NCBI GenBank assembly: GCA_003280025.1
Contig: QCGD01000005.1
Span: 62,001-126,000 of the forward strand
Source of the DNA: Prochlorococcus sp. AG-363-P06
GTDB taxonomy: Bacteria; Cyanobacteriota; Cyanobacteriia; PCC-6307; Cyanobiaceae
Direction: 5' to 3'
Length of the DNA stretch: 64,000 nucleotides
Both the position numbers and the translations under genes were made by a program. Below the pieces are notes generated by a model, which worked only from the letters and a program-made list of their open reading frames with translations, was not told the DNA's origin and made no database searches. Of this stretch, positions 1-8,889 are shown one piece after another; position 1 is the first letter of the stretch; each line of letters opens with the position of its first letter.

Positions 1-1669
1 CTCACATGGAGATCATAATGATCATGCAGAAAGGATTAAAACTATTAGAGAAGTATCCACAAAATTAGATATAGATGTTGGAATACTTCAGGATCTTCAA
101 GGACCAAAAATTAGACTAGGAAGATTTAAAGATGGCCCTGTAAAAGTTAAAAAAGGAGATAAATTTGTATTAACTTCAAAAGAAGTTGAATGTAGTTCTG
201 ATATAGCGAATGTTACTTATGAAAAACTTGCACAAGAAGTTACTGCTGGTAAAAGAATTTTATTAGACGATGGCAAAATCGAAATGATCGTAGAAAGAGT
301 TGATATTAACGCAAATCTTCTAGAATGCTTGGTTACTGTTGGAGGTGTTTTATCAAATAATAAAGGAGTTAATTTTCCGGATGTGCAATTATCCGTAAAA
401 GCATTAACTGATAAAGATAAAGAGGATTTGAAGTTTGGTTTAGCTGCAGGAGTAGATTGGATAGCTTTGAGTTTTGTAAGGAATCCCTCTGATATCAAAG
501 AAATAAAAGATTTAATAAATAAAGATGGTTACTCTACTCCTGTAGTAGCGAAAATAGAAAAATTTGAAGCAATTGATCAAATTGATACCTTATTACCTTT
601 ATGTGATGGTGTAATGGTTGCAAGAGGTGATTTGGGAGTTGAAATGCCTGCTGAGGAAGTTCCTCTTTTACAAAAGCAATTAATAAGTAAAGCAAATACC
701 TTAGGTATACCTATTATCACTGCAACTCAAATGCTTGATTCTATGGCATCCAACCCAAGACCAACTAGAGCTGAGGTTAGTGATGTTGCTAATGCAATAC
801 TTGATGGAACAGATGCAGTAATGCTTTCTAATGAAACCGCAGTAGGAGACTACCCTGTTGAAGCAGTCGAAACCATGGCCACCATTGCAAGAAGAATTGA
901 GAGAGATTATCCACTTAAAGCTATAGAAAGTCATTTACCAAGTACAATACCAAATGCAATAAGTGCCGCTGTAAGTAATATTGCCCGACAGCTAGAAGCA
1001 GGAGCTATAATTCCACTTACTAAATCTGGCTCTACTGCTCGTAATGTAAGTAAATTTAGACCACCAACACCAATTTTGGCCACGACGACAGAAAGGAGTG
1101 TAGCAAGGAGATTACAACTAGTTTGGGGGGTTACACCTATATTAGTAAAAAAAGACGAAAGAACAGCAAAAACATTTAGCTTAGCAGTGCAAATTGCACA
1201 AGAAATGGGAATCCTAAAACAGGGTGACTTAGTAGTTCAAACTGCAGGAACTTTAACAGGTATAAGCGGCTCTACAGATCTAATAAAAGTTGCTTTAGTA
1301 AGAAAAATAATTTCTAGAGGAATTTCCATAGGAGAGAAAGGTGTAACAGGAAAAGCTCGGAATATAAAAGATAGTCAAGACTTATCATTAATAACTCCAG
1401 GAGAAATTTTATTTATTCCAAAGGAAATGTTAAAACAATTACCATTAAGCAAAAATATTGCTGGAATTGTTACTGATGAGAATGTAGATGAAGTTTATAA
1501 ATTATTTAATAAAAATAAAAAGAAAATATCTACAATTTGCAATTTAGATAGTATTCAAGAATTAGTAATGAATGGCAACTTAATAACACTACAGCTTAAT
1601 GAAGGAGTAATTTATATGGGACAAATTGAAGACGATGAGGAAGCTCTAGATAAATATAAGTATGTCTAG
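1..1669 (+). CDS. pyk: Pyruvate kinase, 5' end cut off by the window
   Basis: Catalyses phosphoenolpyruvate + ADP to pyruvate + ATP, the last step of glycolysis, in the cytosol. The frame is open from the first bases, so the true start lies left of the window; about 555 codons are visible. Seen in order: SHGDH, DLQGPKIRLG, the active-site stretch PVVAKIEKFEAI, MVARGDLGVE, ATQMLDSM, and NPRPTRAEVSDVAN followed by DAVMLSNETA, all pyruvate kinase signatures. After the usual allosteric domain there is an extra C-terminal part of roughly 110 residues (ITPGEILFIPKEM onward) that looks like a PEP-utilising mobile domain, as in many long cyanobacterial and Bacillus-type enzymes. The 3' end overlaps the next gene by 8 bases, so the two are probably co-transcribed. 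Confidence 0.97.
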   Translation, partial: SHGDHNDHAERIKTIREVSTKLDIDVGILQDLQGPKIRLGRFKDGPVKVKKGDKFVLTSKEVECSSDIANVTYEKLAQEVTAGKRILLDDGKIEMIVERVDINANLLECLVTVGGVLSNNKGVNFPDVQLSVKALTDKDKEDLKFGLAAGVDWIALSFVRNPSDIKEIKDLINKDGYSTPVVAKIEKFEAIDQIDTLLPLCDGVMVARGDLGVEMPAEEVPLLQKQLISKANTLGIPIITATQMLDSMASNPRPTRAEVSDVANAILDGTDAVMLSNETAVGDYPVEAVETMATIARRIERDYPLKAIESHLPSTIPNAISAAVSNIARQLEAGAIIPLTKSGSTARNVSKFRPPTPILATTTERSVARRLQLVWGVTPILVKKDERTAKTFSLAVQIAQEMGILKQGDLVVQTAGTLTGISGSTDLIKVALVRKIISRGISIGEKGVTGKARNIKDSQDLSLITPGEILFIPKEMLKQLPLSKNIAGIVTDENVDEVYKLFNKNKKKISTICNLDSIQELVMNGNLITLQLNEGVIYMGQIEDDEEALDKYKYV

Positions 1670-2894
1670 CAATATCTCTTTAAAAGAAGCCTTTAATATG
1701 GCTTCAAAGACACTAGTTTCAAATAAGCTTAGAAGTTCACTTACAATGCTCGGAATAATAATAGGAAATGCTTCTGTGATAACACTTGTAGGTCTAGGTA
1801 GAGGTGCTCAAACATTAGCAAAAAACCAATTAAGCAACTTAGGTGCGAATGTTCTCTTTATCGTGCCAGGTAACAATGATACAAGGCGGCGGGGTATATC
1901 ATTTCCCAAGAACTTAGTTTTAGCTGACGCAAATGCAATTAGCAATCAAGTTCCAACTGTTAAAAAGGTGGCACCACAAATTTCAACAAGTGAAATAGTA
2001 CAGTCAAATTCGAAAAGTTTAAGTATATCAATAGCAGGAGTTACTCCTGAGTTTCTTGAAGTCAGAAGTTTTGAAATAGATAAGGGTCGATTTATATCTA
2101 AAAGCGATGTTAAGAGTGCAAGAAGTTATGTTGTAATTGGACCTGATCTACAAGAAGAATTTTTTAGTAAAAGTTCTTCTTCTATTGGAGAGAGCATTAG
2201 AATTAAAGATCATACCTATGAAATAATCGGAATCCTCAAACCAAAAGGAGCTGTTTTTGGAAATAATCAAGACAAAAATGCTTATATTCCATTATCTACA
2301 ATGGTTAATAGAATTACAGGGAAAGATCCAATTTATGGTGTTAGTTTAAGCTTTATAAGTGTTGAAGCAATTAATAAAAGTAAAACTAGTGCAGCAAAAT
2401 TTCAAATTACAAATTTACTTAGACAAAGGCACAAAATCATTAGAGATGATGACTTTGCCGTTAGGTCTCAAAAAGATGCACTTAATATAGTAACGAACAT
2501 AACAAGTGGTCTTACATTTTTATTAGCTGGTATTGGAGCTGTTTCATTAATAGTTGGAGGTATAGGGATTATGAATATTATGCTTGTTTCAGTAAGCGAG
2601 AGAACTGAGGAAATAGGTTTGAGGAAAGCTATTGGAGCAAAGCAGTCTGATATTCTTATGCAATTTTTAATTGAGGCTTTGATTTTATCCTCAATTGGTG
2701 GGTTAATAGGAACAACAACTGGATTAACTGGTGTTTTTCTTTTAGGTGTAATAACACCTCTTCCAGCTTCTGTAGGAATAACGACAACATTATCAACAAT
2801 GATGATTTCGGGATCAATAGGATTGATTTTTGGTGTTTTACCAGCTAAAAGAGCTTCAAAATTAGATCCAATAGTTGCATTAAGAAGTTTATAA
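1662..2894 (+). CDS. ABC transporter permease, MacB/FtsX type
   Basis: Membrane subunit of a MacB-like (type VII) ABC system. The 410-residue protein has the family layout: a first transmembrane segment near residues 27-48, a large extracytoplasmic MacB-PCD domain (about 50-275), then three helices in the C-terminal FtsX domain, with the typical stretch GGIGIMNIMLVSVSERTEEIGLRKAIGA before helix 3. The start overlaps the end of pyk, implying translational coupling. No ATPase or adaptor gene lies next to it, so its partners must be encoded elsewhere. Substrate unknown; in this family the permease often transmits mechanical force rather than forming a channel. Confidence 0.88.
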   Translation: MSSNISLKEAFNMASKTLVSNKLRSSLTMLGIIIGNASVITLVGLGRGAQTLAKNQLSNLGANVLFIVPGNNDTRRRGISFPKNLVLADANAISNQVPTVKKVAPQISTSEIVQSNSKSLSISIAGVTPEFLEVRSFEIDKGRFISKSDVKSARSYVVIGPDLQEEFFSKSSSSIGESIRIKDHTYEIIGILKPKGAVFGNNQDKNAYIPLSTMVNRITGKDPIYGVSLSFISVEAINKSKTSAAKFQITNLLRQRHKIIRDDDFAVRSQKDALNIVTNITSGLTFLLAGIGAVSLIVGGIGIMNIMLVSVSERTEEIGLRKAIGAKQSDILMQFLIEALILSSIGGLIGTTTGLTGVFLLGVITPLPASVGITTTLSTMMISGSIGLIFGVLPAKRASKLDPIVALRSL

Positions 2895-2909
2895 ATATAA
2901 TTTTTAATC

Positions 2910-3479
2910 ATGCTCAATTATTTAAAAGTTATTGAGATAATAATTAGCCTTCAGTCAATATATATATCAACCATGATTCCAGTTTTCGTATCGATAAAGG
3001 AATCAAATAAGTTATTTCAAAGCTTAGAAATACCAATTACATGGCAAATACCAACTATTATTTTACTTTCACTTATTTTTAAAAGAAAAGTAGTTTATAT
3101 AGCTTTTAGTATTTATCTATTTTTAGGTTTATTTATAATTCCAATATTTCATCAAGGTGGTTCACTAGGATACTTATTAACTCCAAACTTTGGATATTTA
3201 ATAGGTATCTACCCATTAATAAAAATAATAGATAAACTAAATACAAACAATAAAATTCTGATTTCTGAATTTCTAAAAAGTGGAATTTTAGCATTAACTG
3301 CAATGCATATTACTGGAATACTTTATAGCTTCTCATTAATGTTATTTTATAATAAGCTAAGTAATTTTTTATATAATTTATCAAGTTATTCATTAGGAAA
3401 AATTGGCTTTCATTTTTTGATGCTTATACCATTATCCTTATTAATTAAACCAATAAATTATAGTAGATATAAGCAATAA
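2910..3479 (+). CDS. bioY: BioY-type biotin transporter (ECF S component)
   Basis: Membrane protein of 189 residues with about six hydrophobic helices. The stretch from HQGGSLGYLLTPNFGYLIGIYP matches the glycine-rich substrate-binding region of BioY, the biotin-specific S component of ECF transporters. BioY can act alone or with an energising EcfA/T module; none is visible here. The stop codon overlaps the lspA start (TAATG). It sits between an ABC permease and lspA in one tight plus-strand operon. The assignment rests on the motif and topology, so substrate specificity is inferred. Confidence 0.75.
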   Translation: MLNYLKVIEIIISLQSIYISTMIPVFVSIKESNKLFQSLEIPITWQIPTIILLSLIFKRKVVYIAFSIYLFLGLFIIPIFHQGGSLGYLLTPNFGYLIGIYPLIKIIDKLNTNNKILISEFLKSGILALTAMHITGILYSFSLMLFYNKLSNFLYNLSSYSLGKIGFHFLMLIPLSLLIKPINYSRYKQ

Positions 3480-3937
3480 TGATTTACATTAAACAAAACA
3501 GAGTAAACTTTATCTTATTAAGTTTATTAATTTGTTTGTTAGACCAGCTTATTAAATATTTTATAAGTATAGATTATAAATCTATAGTAAATACAGATCT
3601 AATCTTTTTTACTATTGACTATGTAAAGAATTTTGGTGCAGCTTTTAATATATTTAGTGGAAGTAGAATCTTTTTATCTACAGTAAGTTTTTTATTTTCC
3701 TTAATACTTATTTATTTTATATTAAAAAATAATATAACTAAAACTATAGATCTATTAAGTTATAGTTTTATTCTAGGAGGTAGCTTAGGGAATGGTATTG
3801 ATAGAATATTCAAAGGTTACGTTGTCGATTTTATAAATTTAAACTTTATCAATTTTCCTATATTTAATTTAGCCGATATAGCTATAAACATTGGATTTTT
3901 TTTACTTTTTTATAATCTATTTAAATTAAGGCAATAA
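3479..3937 (+). CDS. lspA: Lipoprotein signal peptidase II
   Basis: Membrane aspartyl protease that cuts the signal peptide from lipid-modified prolipoproteins. The 152-residue length and four helices are normal for LspA. Conserved parts are visible: LDQLIKYF near the N terminus, NFGAAFNIF, GNGIDRIFKGYVVDF with the first catalytic Asp in GNxxDR, and FNLADIAINIG with the second catalytic Asp. The start shares bases with the bioY stop, and the next gene begins one base after its end, so it is mid-operon. Confidence 0.95.
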   Translation: MIYIKQNRVNFILLSLLICLLDQLIKYFISIDYKSIVNTDLIFFTIDYVKNFGAAFNIFSGSRIFLSTVSFLFSLILIYFILKNNITKTIDLLSYSFILGGSLGNGIDRIFKGYVVDFINLNFINFPIFNLADIAINIGFFLLFYNLFKLRQ

Positions 3938-3938
3938 C

Positions 3939-5438
3939 ATGTATAAATTTAAAATTAAATATCTAAAATATATTTTATATATATTAACTTTTTATACTAT
4001 ATTTTCAATTTTAAAAAGATTAATCAATATATATTCAATATTTCTTTTAATAATAATATCCTTTGCCATTTATAATATAGATAAAAAGAAATTTAAAAGA
4101 ATAGTTTATAAGCTTATTTATAATGATAGAAAAAACAAAATATCTTTTAAAAACAAATTTAGAGCTGCAAAAATAAGTCTTAATAGTATTGAAGAAATTA
4201 ATAAACAAATTAATAATAAAGTAAAATTTGATTTAATTAATTATGAAAAGAATAAACTAGAATCCCGATTAAAAACAGGGGATTATAATGTGATACTATT
4301 TGGGGCAGGTTCCTCCGGGAAAACGTCAATAGCAAGATCTCTATTAAAAAGTATCATCGGTAAGACATCCCCAACTATTGGTACAACAAAGGATATAACG
4401 AGTTATAAGATTAGAATACCAATTTTAAAAAGAAACATTAATATTATTGATACACCAGGTTTATTCGATCCATCTGTTAAAGGAGAGGAAAGAGAGAAAT
4501 CAACGATAATACAGGCATCAAACTCTGATCTAATTCTTTTTGTATTAGATCAAGATATTAATAAATACGAGAATTATCTAATACAAGAATTTTCAAAAAT
4601 AGGAAAGAAATTAATTATTGTTTTAAATAAATGTGACCTAAGATCAAAAGAAGAAAACAACATAATTCAAAGAAATATTAGATCAATTACATCTTCAAAA
4701 AATAATAATATTTCTGTTGTTAAAACAATAGCAAGTCCTCAATCACCAAAAAACAAAAACTCAGATAATTTATATATCTTTCCAGAGGTTAGTAATTTAT
4801 TTATGGAAATAATTACGACATTGGATAATAGTGGAGAAGAGCTGCTTGCTGATAACATTCTTTTTCGATCAAATAAATTAGGAATAAAAAGTAAAAAATT
4901 TATATCAGAACAACGATATTTAACAGCTAATAAAATTATAAATAAATTTATATGGATAACAGGAGGAGCTGTACTAGTAAATCCTATACCTGCAGTAGAT
5001 TTCATTACTACTACGACAGTAAACGTTCAATTGATTATTGAACTATCTAAAATTTATGATATAAAAATAACTAAAAAAGATGCAATAGATTTATCAAATA
5101 CATTAATAACCGCTTTAACAAAATTAGGAATAATAAAAGGAGGTCTATCAGTTATTTCATCTACACTAGCCTCGAATTTTACAACTGTATTGATATCAAA
5201 GTCTATACAGGCTATTACCTCAGGCTGGATAATTAAAATATTAGGACTTAGTTTAATTGAATATTTCAAAAATGGACAAAACTGGGGTGACAGAGGAATA
5301 CAAGAAGTCGTTGATAATATTTACAAAATAAATAAAAGAGAGGAGCTTCTAAATAGCTTTATAAAAGAGGCTTTATTAAAGATAGAAATAAATAAGGATT
5401 ATCAATCTAATAAAAAATTACCTCCATTTGTTAACTAA
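3939..5438 (+). CDS. Membrane-associated Era-like GTPase with C-terminal DUF697-type domain
   Basis: Putative GTP-binding protein of 499 residues. An N-terminal hydrophobic hairpin (about residues 8-46) suggests membrane anchoring. The G domain follows: P-loop GAGSSGKTS (122-130), a switch-I region with GTTKDITSY, G3 DTPGLFD, and G4 NKCD. The C-terminal half carries a hydrophobic region beginning ITGGAVLVNPIPAVD that resembles the DUF697/YcjF-type domain found on cyanobacterial GTPases of this class. It is the last gene of the pyk-bioY-lspA operon. Its cellular role is unknown; the GTPase fold is well supported, the DUF697 label is by resemblance. Confidence 0.82.
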   Translation: MYKFKIKYLKYILYILTFYTIFSILKRLINIYSIFLLIIISFAIYNIDKKKFKRIVYKLIYNDRKNKISFKNKFRAAKISLNSIEEINKQINNKVKFDLINYEKNKLESRLKTGDYNVILFGAGSSGKTSIARSLLKSIIGKTSPTIGTTKDITSYKIRIPILKRNINIIDTPGLFDPSVKGEEREKSTIIQASNSDLILFVLDQDINKYENYLIQEFSKIGKKLIIVLNKCDLRSKEENNIIQRNIRSITSSKNNNISVVKTIASPQSPKNKNSDNLYIFPEVSNLFMEIITTLDNSGEELLADNILFRSNKLGIKSKKFISEQRYLTANKIINKFIWITGGAVLVNPIPAVDFITTTTVNVQLIIELSKIYDIKITKKDAIDLSNTLITALTKLGIIKGGLSVISSTLASNFTTVLISKSIQAITSGWIIKILGLSLIEYFKNGQNWGDRGIQEVVDNIYKINKREELLNSFIKEALLKIEINKDYQSNKKLPPFVN

Positions 5439-5568
5439 TATTAGATAGTAGATCATTGAGTAAAGCTCTGAAATCAAAAACTGTTATTAACAGCAAGTAA
5501 GCTATACAAATAGTAATTGAAATGAAGCCTGTTAATATGGCAATAAATTTTGATCTTCTAATATTCAT
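5431..5568 (-). CDS. 45-residue one-helix membrane protein coupled to the decarboxylase gene
   Basis: Small ORF read directly from the minus strand: begins MNIRRSKFIA and has one hydrophobic helix (about residues 8-30) with a positive N terminus. Its ATG overlaps the stop of the decarboxylase gene in a TAATG arrangement, a strong sign of translational coupling. Its end overlaps the convergent GTPase gene by 8 bases. Short coding overlaps on both sides and a clean hydrophobic segment argue that it is real. Function unknown; it may be a membrane partner of the decarboxylase. Confidence 0.6.
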   Translation of the reverse strand: MNIRRSKFIAILTGFISITICIAYLLLITVFDFRALLNDLLSNIS

Positions 5569-6956
5569 TAAATAGAATTTAATATTTTTATTAGATCTCT
5601 AATATGAGATTCGCTTGTATTATAGTTTCCCATAACGGCTCTTAAAAAATATTTTCCATTAAATTCTGGCCTAGAAAGCATAAAATTATTTTTTAAAAGT
5701 TTAATTCTATTTAACTTTGTCCATGAATTAGAATCCTTTATACTAATTCCCTTTGGAAGGAATGAAATTATATGCAAAGGGCCAGTATAAATTTCATATT
5801 TTTCACTACTTAAATTTTTCTCAAAGAAAACTTTTCTATCAATGGATGATTTTAAGATATCCTCAATACCTTTTATACCTAAAAATCTTAACCCTAACCA
5901 AAGTTTAATAACTTCAGCAGGCCTAGAACCTTGTATACCAAGTTCTCCTCTATCAAGAAAATTATTGTTTGAAGAAATATATGGTAAACCAGTAGAAAAG
6001 GTTTTTTTTAGAGTTTCTATATTTGAAACCAATAATAAAGAAGATGTTTTTGTTATTCCAAGTATTTTTTGTGGATTTATCGTTATGGAGTCTGCATAGT
6101 TAATATTGTTTAATCCATTTATTTGGATGTTTGTTATTGAATAAATACCACCTATTGATCCATCAATATGTAGCCATATATTATTATTTTTACAAATTTC
6201 GGAAATACCTTTAATAGGATCTATTGCACCTCTTATTGTTGTGCCAAGAGTTGCAACTATAGAAAAAATCTTTTTATTTTTTTTTGAACATTCTGAAATT
6301 TTATTTTTAAGACAAATTAAATCCATACACCCTTCATTATCAGTTCTTACTTTGATAAGGTTATTTTCATGTAGACCCATAATTTTCGCGCATTTTAAAA
6401 ACGAAGTATGCGCTTCGTCACTTATTAGGAATACAGCATCAGGATCAGAACTTAATCCTGCATGATCTCTTGCTGCAATAAGGGCATTTAAATTACTCAA
6501 TGTACCTCCACTTGCAGCTATGCCACCTGAATAATCTCCAAATCCAATTTTTTTTGAAAACCATTTAAATAAAGACTCTTCAAGATTAGTAAGACTAGGA
6601 GATAATTCATAAGCGAGTAAATTATTATTTAAACCAGCGGCAATTAAGTCACCTAAAATTGATAAAATTAAAGGTGGTGGATCTAAGTGAGCAAGAGAGC
6701 CTGGATGTACAGGATTAAAAGAATTAGATATTAGATCTTCTATTTCTGAGAACAAATCTTCAGTAGAATTACCATTCTCAGATGGCATAAGAAATTTAAA
6801 TTCTTCATCAATAGGCAGAGGACCATATTTTTCGGAATTTGAAAACCAATTGCAAATAATTTGAGATGTTTTATTTAAAAGTGAATTGAGATTATCATTA
6901 GACCCAGAATATGAAGGGAAGTATATTTCTTTTTTATTAATTAGCTCTTTAGTCAT
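5568..6956 (-). CDS. PLP-dependent group II amino acid decarboxylase family protein
   Basis: Fold type I PLP enzyme of 462 residues, related to glutamate, diaminobutyrate and aromatic amino acid decarboxylases. Visible: the substrate-side AHLDPPP stretch, SGGTLSNLNAL (phosphate site), DEAHTSF with the ring-stacking His, LHIDGSIGG with the Asp contacting the pyridine nitrogen, and ADSITINPQKILG with the Schiff-base Lys. The usual NPHK is NPQK here, a change next to the catalytic lysine. Substrate cannot be told from sequence. It is divergent from tadA and is followed by the coupled 45-residue membrane protein. Confidence 0.85.
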   Translation of the reverse strand: MTKELINKKEIYFPSYSGSNDNLNSLLNKTSQIICNWFSNSEKYGPLPIDEEFKFLMPSENGNSTEDLFSEIEDLISNSFNPVHPGSLAHLDPPPLILSILGDLIAAGLNNNLLAYELSPSLTNLEESLFKWFSKKIGFGDYSGGIAASGGTLSNLNALIAARDHAGLSSDPDAVFLISDEAHTSFLKCAKIMGLHENNLIKVRTDNEGCMDLICLKNKISECSKKNKKIFSIVATLGTTIRGAIDPIKGISEICKNNNIWLHIDGSIGGIYSITNIQINGLNNINYADSITINPQKILGITKTSSLLLVSNIETLKKTFSTGLPYISSNNNFLDRGELGIQGSRPAEVIKLWLGLRFLGIKGIEDILKSSIDRKVFFEKNLSSEKYEIYTGPLHIISFLPKGISIKDSNSWTKLNRIKLLKNNFMLSRPEFNGKYFLRAVMGNYNTSESHIRDLIKILNSI

Positions 6957-6999
6957 TCGATAAAATATCTATTAGTTAGTTTATTGATAATATTGTTAA

Positions 7000-7512
7000 A
7001 TGAAGTATTTTTTAGAAAATAGAAATAGAATTTGTGTTCAAAATGAGGAAAATGCTAAGTCTGAATATATTAAATGGATGAGATTCATTTTACGAAGATC
7101 AAAAGTAATTGGAAAGATAGAGATACCCATTAGTGCTGTAATAATTGATGAGAAAGGAAGGTGTATAGGTAGAGGTTCAAACAAAAGGAATTCTAATAAT
7201 GATCCTTTAGGTCATGCAGAGATAATTGCACTTAAACAGGCTTCATTATTAAAAAATGATTGGAGATTTAATGAATGTCAAATCATAACAAATTTGGAAC
7301 CTTGTACCATGTGTACATCAGTTTTAATACAAGCAAGAATGGGAAGAGTAATATATGGTGCTTATGATGCAAAAAGGGGTGGTTTAGGAGGGTCAATAGA
7401 TTTATCGAAACATAAAAGTTCTCATCACAAAATGGAAGTAATAGGAGGTGTTTTGGAAGATGAATGCAAAGAGAATTTACAGGTTTGGTTTAAAAAGTTG
7501 AGGAGTCAATAA
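7000..7512 (+). CDS. tadA: tRNA-specific adenosine deaminase
   Basis: Zinc-dependent deaminase that converts A34 to inosine in the anticodon of tRNA-Arg(ACG). The 170-residue protein has HAEIIAL (zinc His and catalytic Glu) and EPCTMC (two zinc Cys), then the TadA-type stretch YGAYDAKRGGLGGSIDL and a C-terminal EVIGGVLEDEC. These match TadA rather than cytidine deaminases. The 3' end overlaps the convergent aminotransferase gene by 23 bases. Confidence 0.92.
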   Translation: MKYFLENRNRICVQNEENAKSEYIKWMRFILRRSKVIGKIEIPISAVIIDEKGRCIGRGSNKRNSNNDPLGHAEIIALKQASLLKNDWRFNECQIITNLEPCTMCTSVLIQARMGRVIYGAYDAKRGGLGGSIDLSKHKSSHHKMEVIGGVLEDECKENLQVWFKKLRSQ

Positions 7513-8674
7513 TAGAAAACTTCTTTAATTCCGTATCAAAAAGATTTAATAATCTATCAACATTCTCTTCAGTTGAATTAAAACCCATTAATCCTATTCT
7601 CCAGACTTTACCTGACAAATCTCCTAATCCATTTCCTATCTCGATTGCAAAGTTATTTAAAAGATGATTTCTAAATGAATCTCCATCAACTGAAGGAGGA
7701 ATCTTTACTGTTGTAAGGGTAGGAAGTCGCACGTCTTTAGATACATGTAATTCCAAGCCTATGTTTTCAAGACCTCTCCATAATTTAATCGCATTTTTAT
7801 TATGCCTTTCCCATATATTTTCTAAACCTTCAATAGCTATTAATCTTAAACCCTCCCTGATCGCAAAATTCATATTTACTGGAGCTGTATGATGATAAAC
7901 ACGATCTGAACCCCAATATTTATTCAAAAGGGATAAATCTAAATACCAATTTGGAACTTTAGATTTCCTAGAACTTAGTTTATCCTCGGCTCTCTTGCTT
8001 ATAGTAAAAGGACTTAATCCAGGAGGGCAACTTAAGCCCTTTTGACTACAACTATATGCAATGTCAATTTCCCATTTATCAATTAATAGTTCTAAAGCTC
8101 CTAATGAAGTAACTGCATCAACTAAAAATAAACAATTATTTTTTCTACAAATTTCACCAATTCCATCTAGAGGTTGTAATACTCCTGTTGATGTTTCTGC
8201 ATGGACTATTGCAAAGATGGCAGGCTTTTGAGTTTCTATTTCATATTTAATTTCTTCAAAGGAAAAAGACTCACCCCACTTTTTGTCGATTACAGATACA
8301 TCAGCTTTATATCTAGTTGCCATATCAACTAAACGTTCTCCAAAATATCCATTTTTCGCTACTAAAACTCTTTCTCCCTGTTCAACAAAATTTGCAATAG
8401 AAGCTTCCATTGCTGCACTACCTGTACCACTCATAGGTAGTGTAAGACGATTATTACATTGCCATGTATACCTAAGAAGTTTTTGAACTTCTGACATTAA
8501 AGTTATGTATGCTTCATCTAAATGTCCAATTGGATTAAGAGATAAAGCTTTTAAAACATCTGGATGTGCATTAGAGGGACCTGGGCCTAGTAGAAGTCTT
8601 GAAGGAACGTAAGTTTTTGAGAGATAAGATAAATTCTCTTCATTCAAACTTGAAATTAGTTTTGCTTCTGTCAA
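7490..8674 (-). CDS. Class V aminotransferase (serine/alanine-glyoxylate aminotransferase family)
   Basis: PLP enzyme of 394 residues, a normal length for the family. Visible: LLLGPGPSNAHPDVL at the start, MSGTGSAAMEA, VHAETSTGVLQPLDGIG, LVDAVTSLG with the PLP-contacting Asp, and SQKGLSCPPGL with the Schiff-base Lys. It likely transaminates glyoxylate to glycine with serine or alanine as donor, a photorespiratory step. Older cyanobacterial annotations call this protein the soluble hydrogenase 42 kDa subunit, a misnomer. It is single-gene, convergent with tadA. Confidence 0.88.
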   Translation of the reverse strand: MTEAKLISSLNEENLSYLSKTYVPSRLLLGPGPSNAHPDVLKALSLNPIGHLDEAYITLMSEVQKLLRYTWQCNNRLTLPMSGTGSAAMEASIANFVEQGERVLVAKNGYFGERLVDMATRYKADVSVIDKKWGESFSFEEIKYEIETQKPAIFAIVHAETSTGVLQPLDGIGEICRKNNCLFLVDAVTSLGALELLIDKWEIDIAYSCSQKGLSCPPGLSPFTISKRAEDKLSSRKSKVPNWYLDLSLLNKYWGSDRVYHHTAPVNMNFAIREGLRLIAIEGLENIWERHNKNAIKLWRGLENIGLELHVSKDVRLPTLTTVKIPPSVDGDSFRNHLLNNFAIEIGNGLGDLSGKVWRIGLMGFNSTEENVDRLLNLFDTELKKFSIIDSSTF

Positions 8675-8825
8675 AGCCTTTTAATGTATTACCTTTAAAA
8701 TAGACTAAATTTAGTCATATAATCTATATTTCTTAAACGAAATTAATTCAATTTAAATAATTATTTAAATAATTTTTAAACATATAACTTGAAATACTAA
8801 AAGAATATATCAAGTGTTGAAAAAA

Positions 8826-8839
8826 GTTATGGTTGATAC
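8826..8839 (+). promoter_or_regulatory. Candidate NtcA box upstream of glnA
   Basis: GTTATGGTTGATAC fits GT-N10-AC and differs by one base from the NtcA consensus GTA-N8-TAC. NtcA is the cyanobacterial nitrogen regulator, and glnA is a classic target. The centre is about 57 bases before the glnA ATG; a class II promoter would put transcription near 8874, with TAATTT at 8862-8867 as the -10, giving a very short leader. Supported by position and partial consensus only. Confidence 0.4.
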
Positions 8840-8889
8840 ATAATAAGAAGCATCAACTAATTAATTTCATAGTAGGTATTAAAAAAGCA

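Noticed and set aside
2468-2917. 149-residue minus-strand ORF
   Set aside because: Antisense to the MacB-type permease; hydrophobic codons read backward give a long open frame but no family pattern.
8833-8889. Upstream TTG start for glnA
   Set aside because: The extra 19 residues have no family support, while the ATG at 8890 gives the exact usual length and N terminus.
8690-8889. Glutamine riboswitch upstream of glnA
   Set aside because: The leader is very AT-rich and shows none of the conserved glnA-motif pairing; an NtcA box is more likely.
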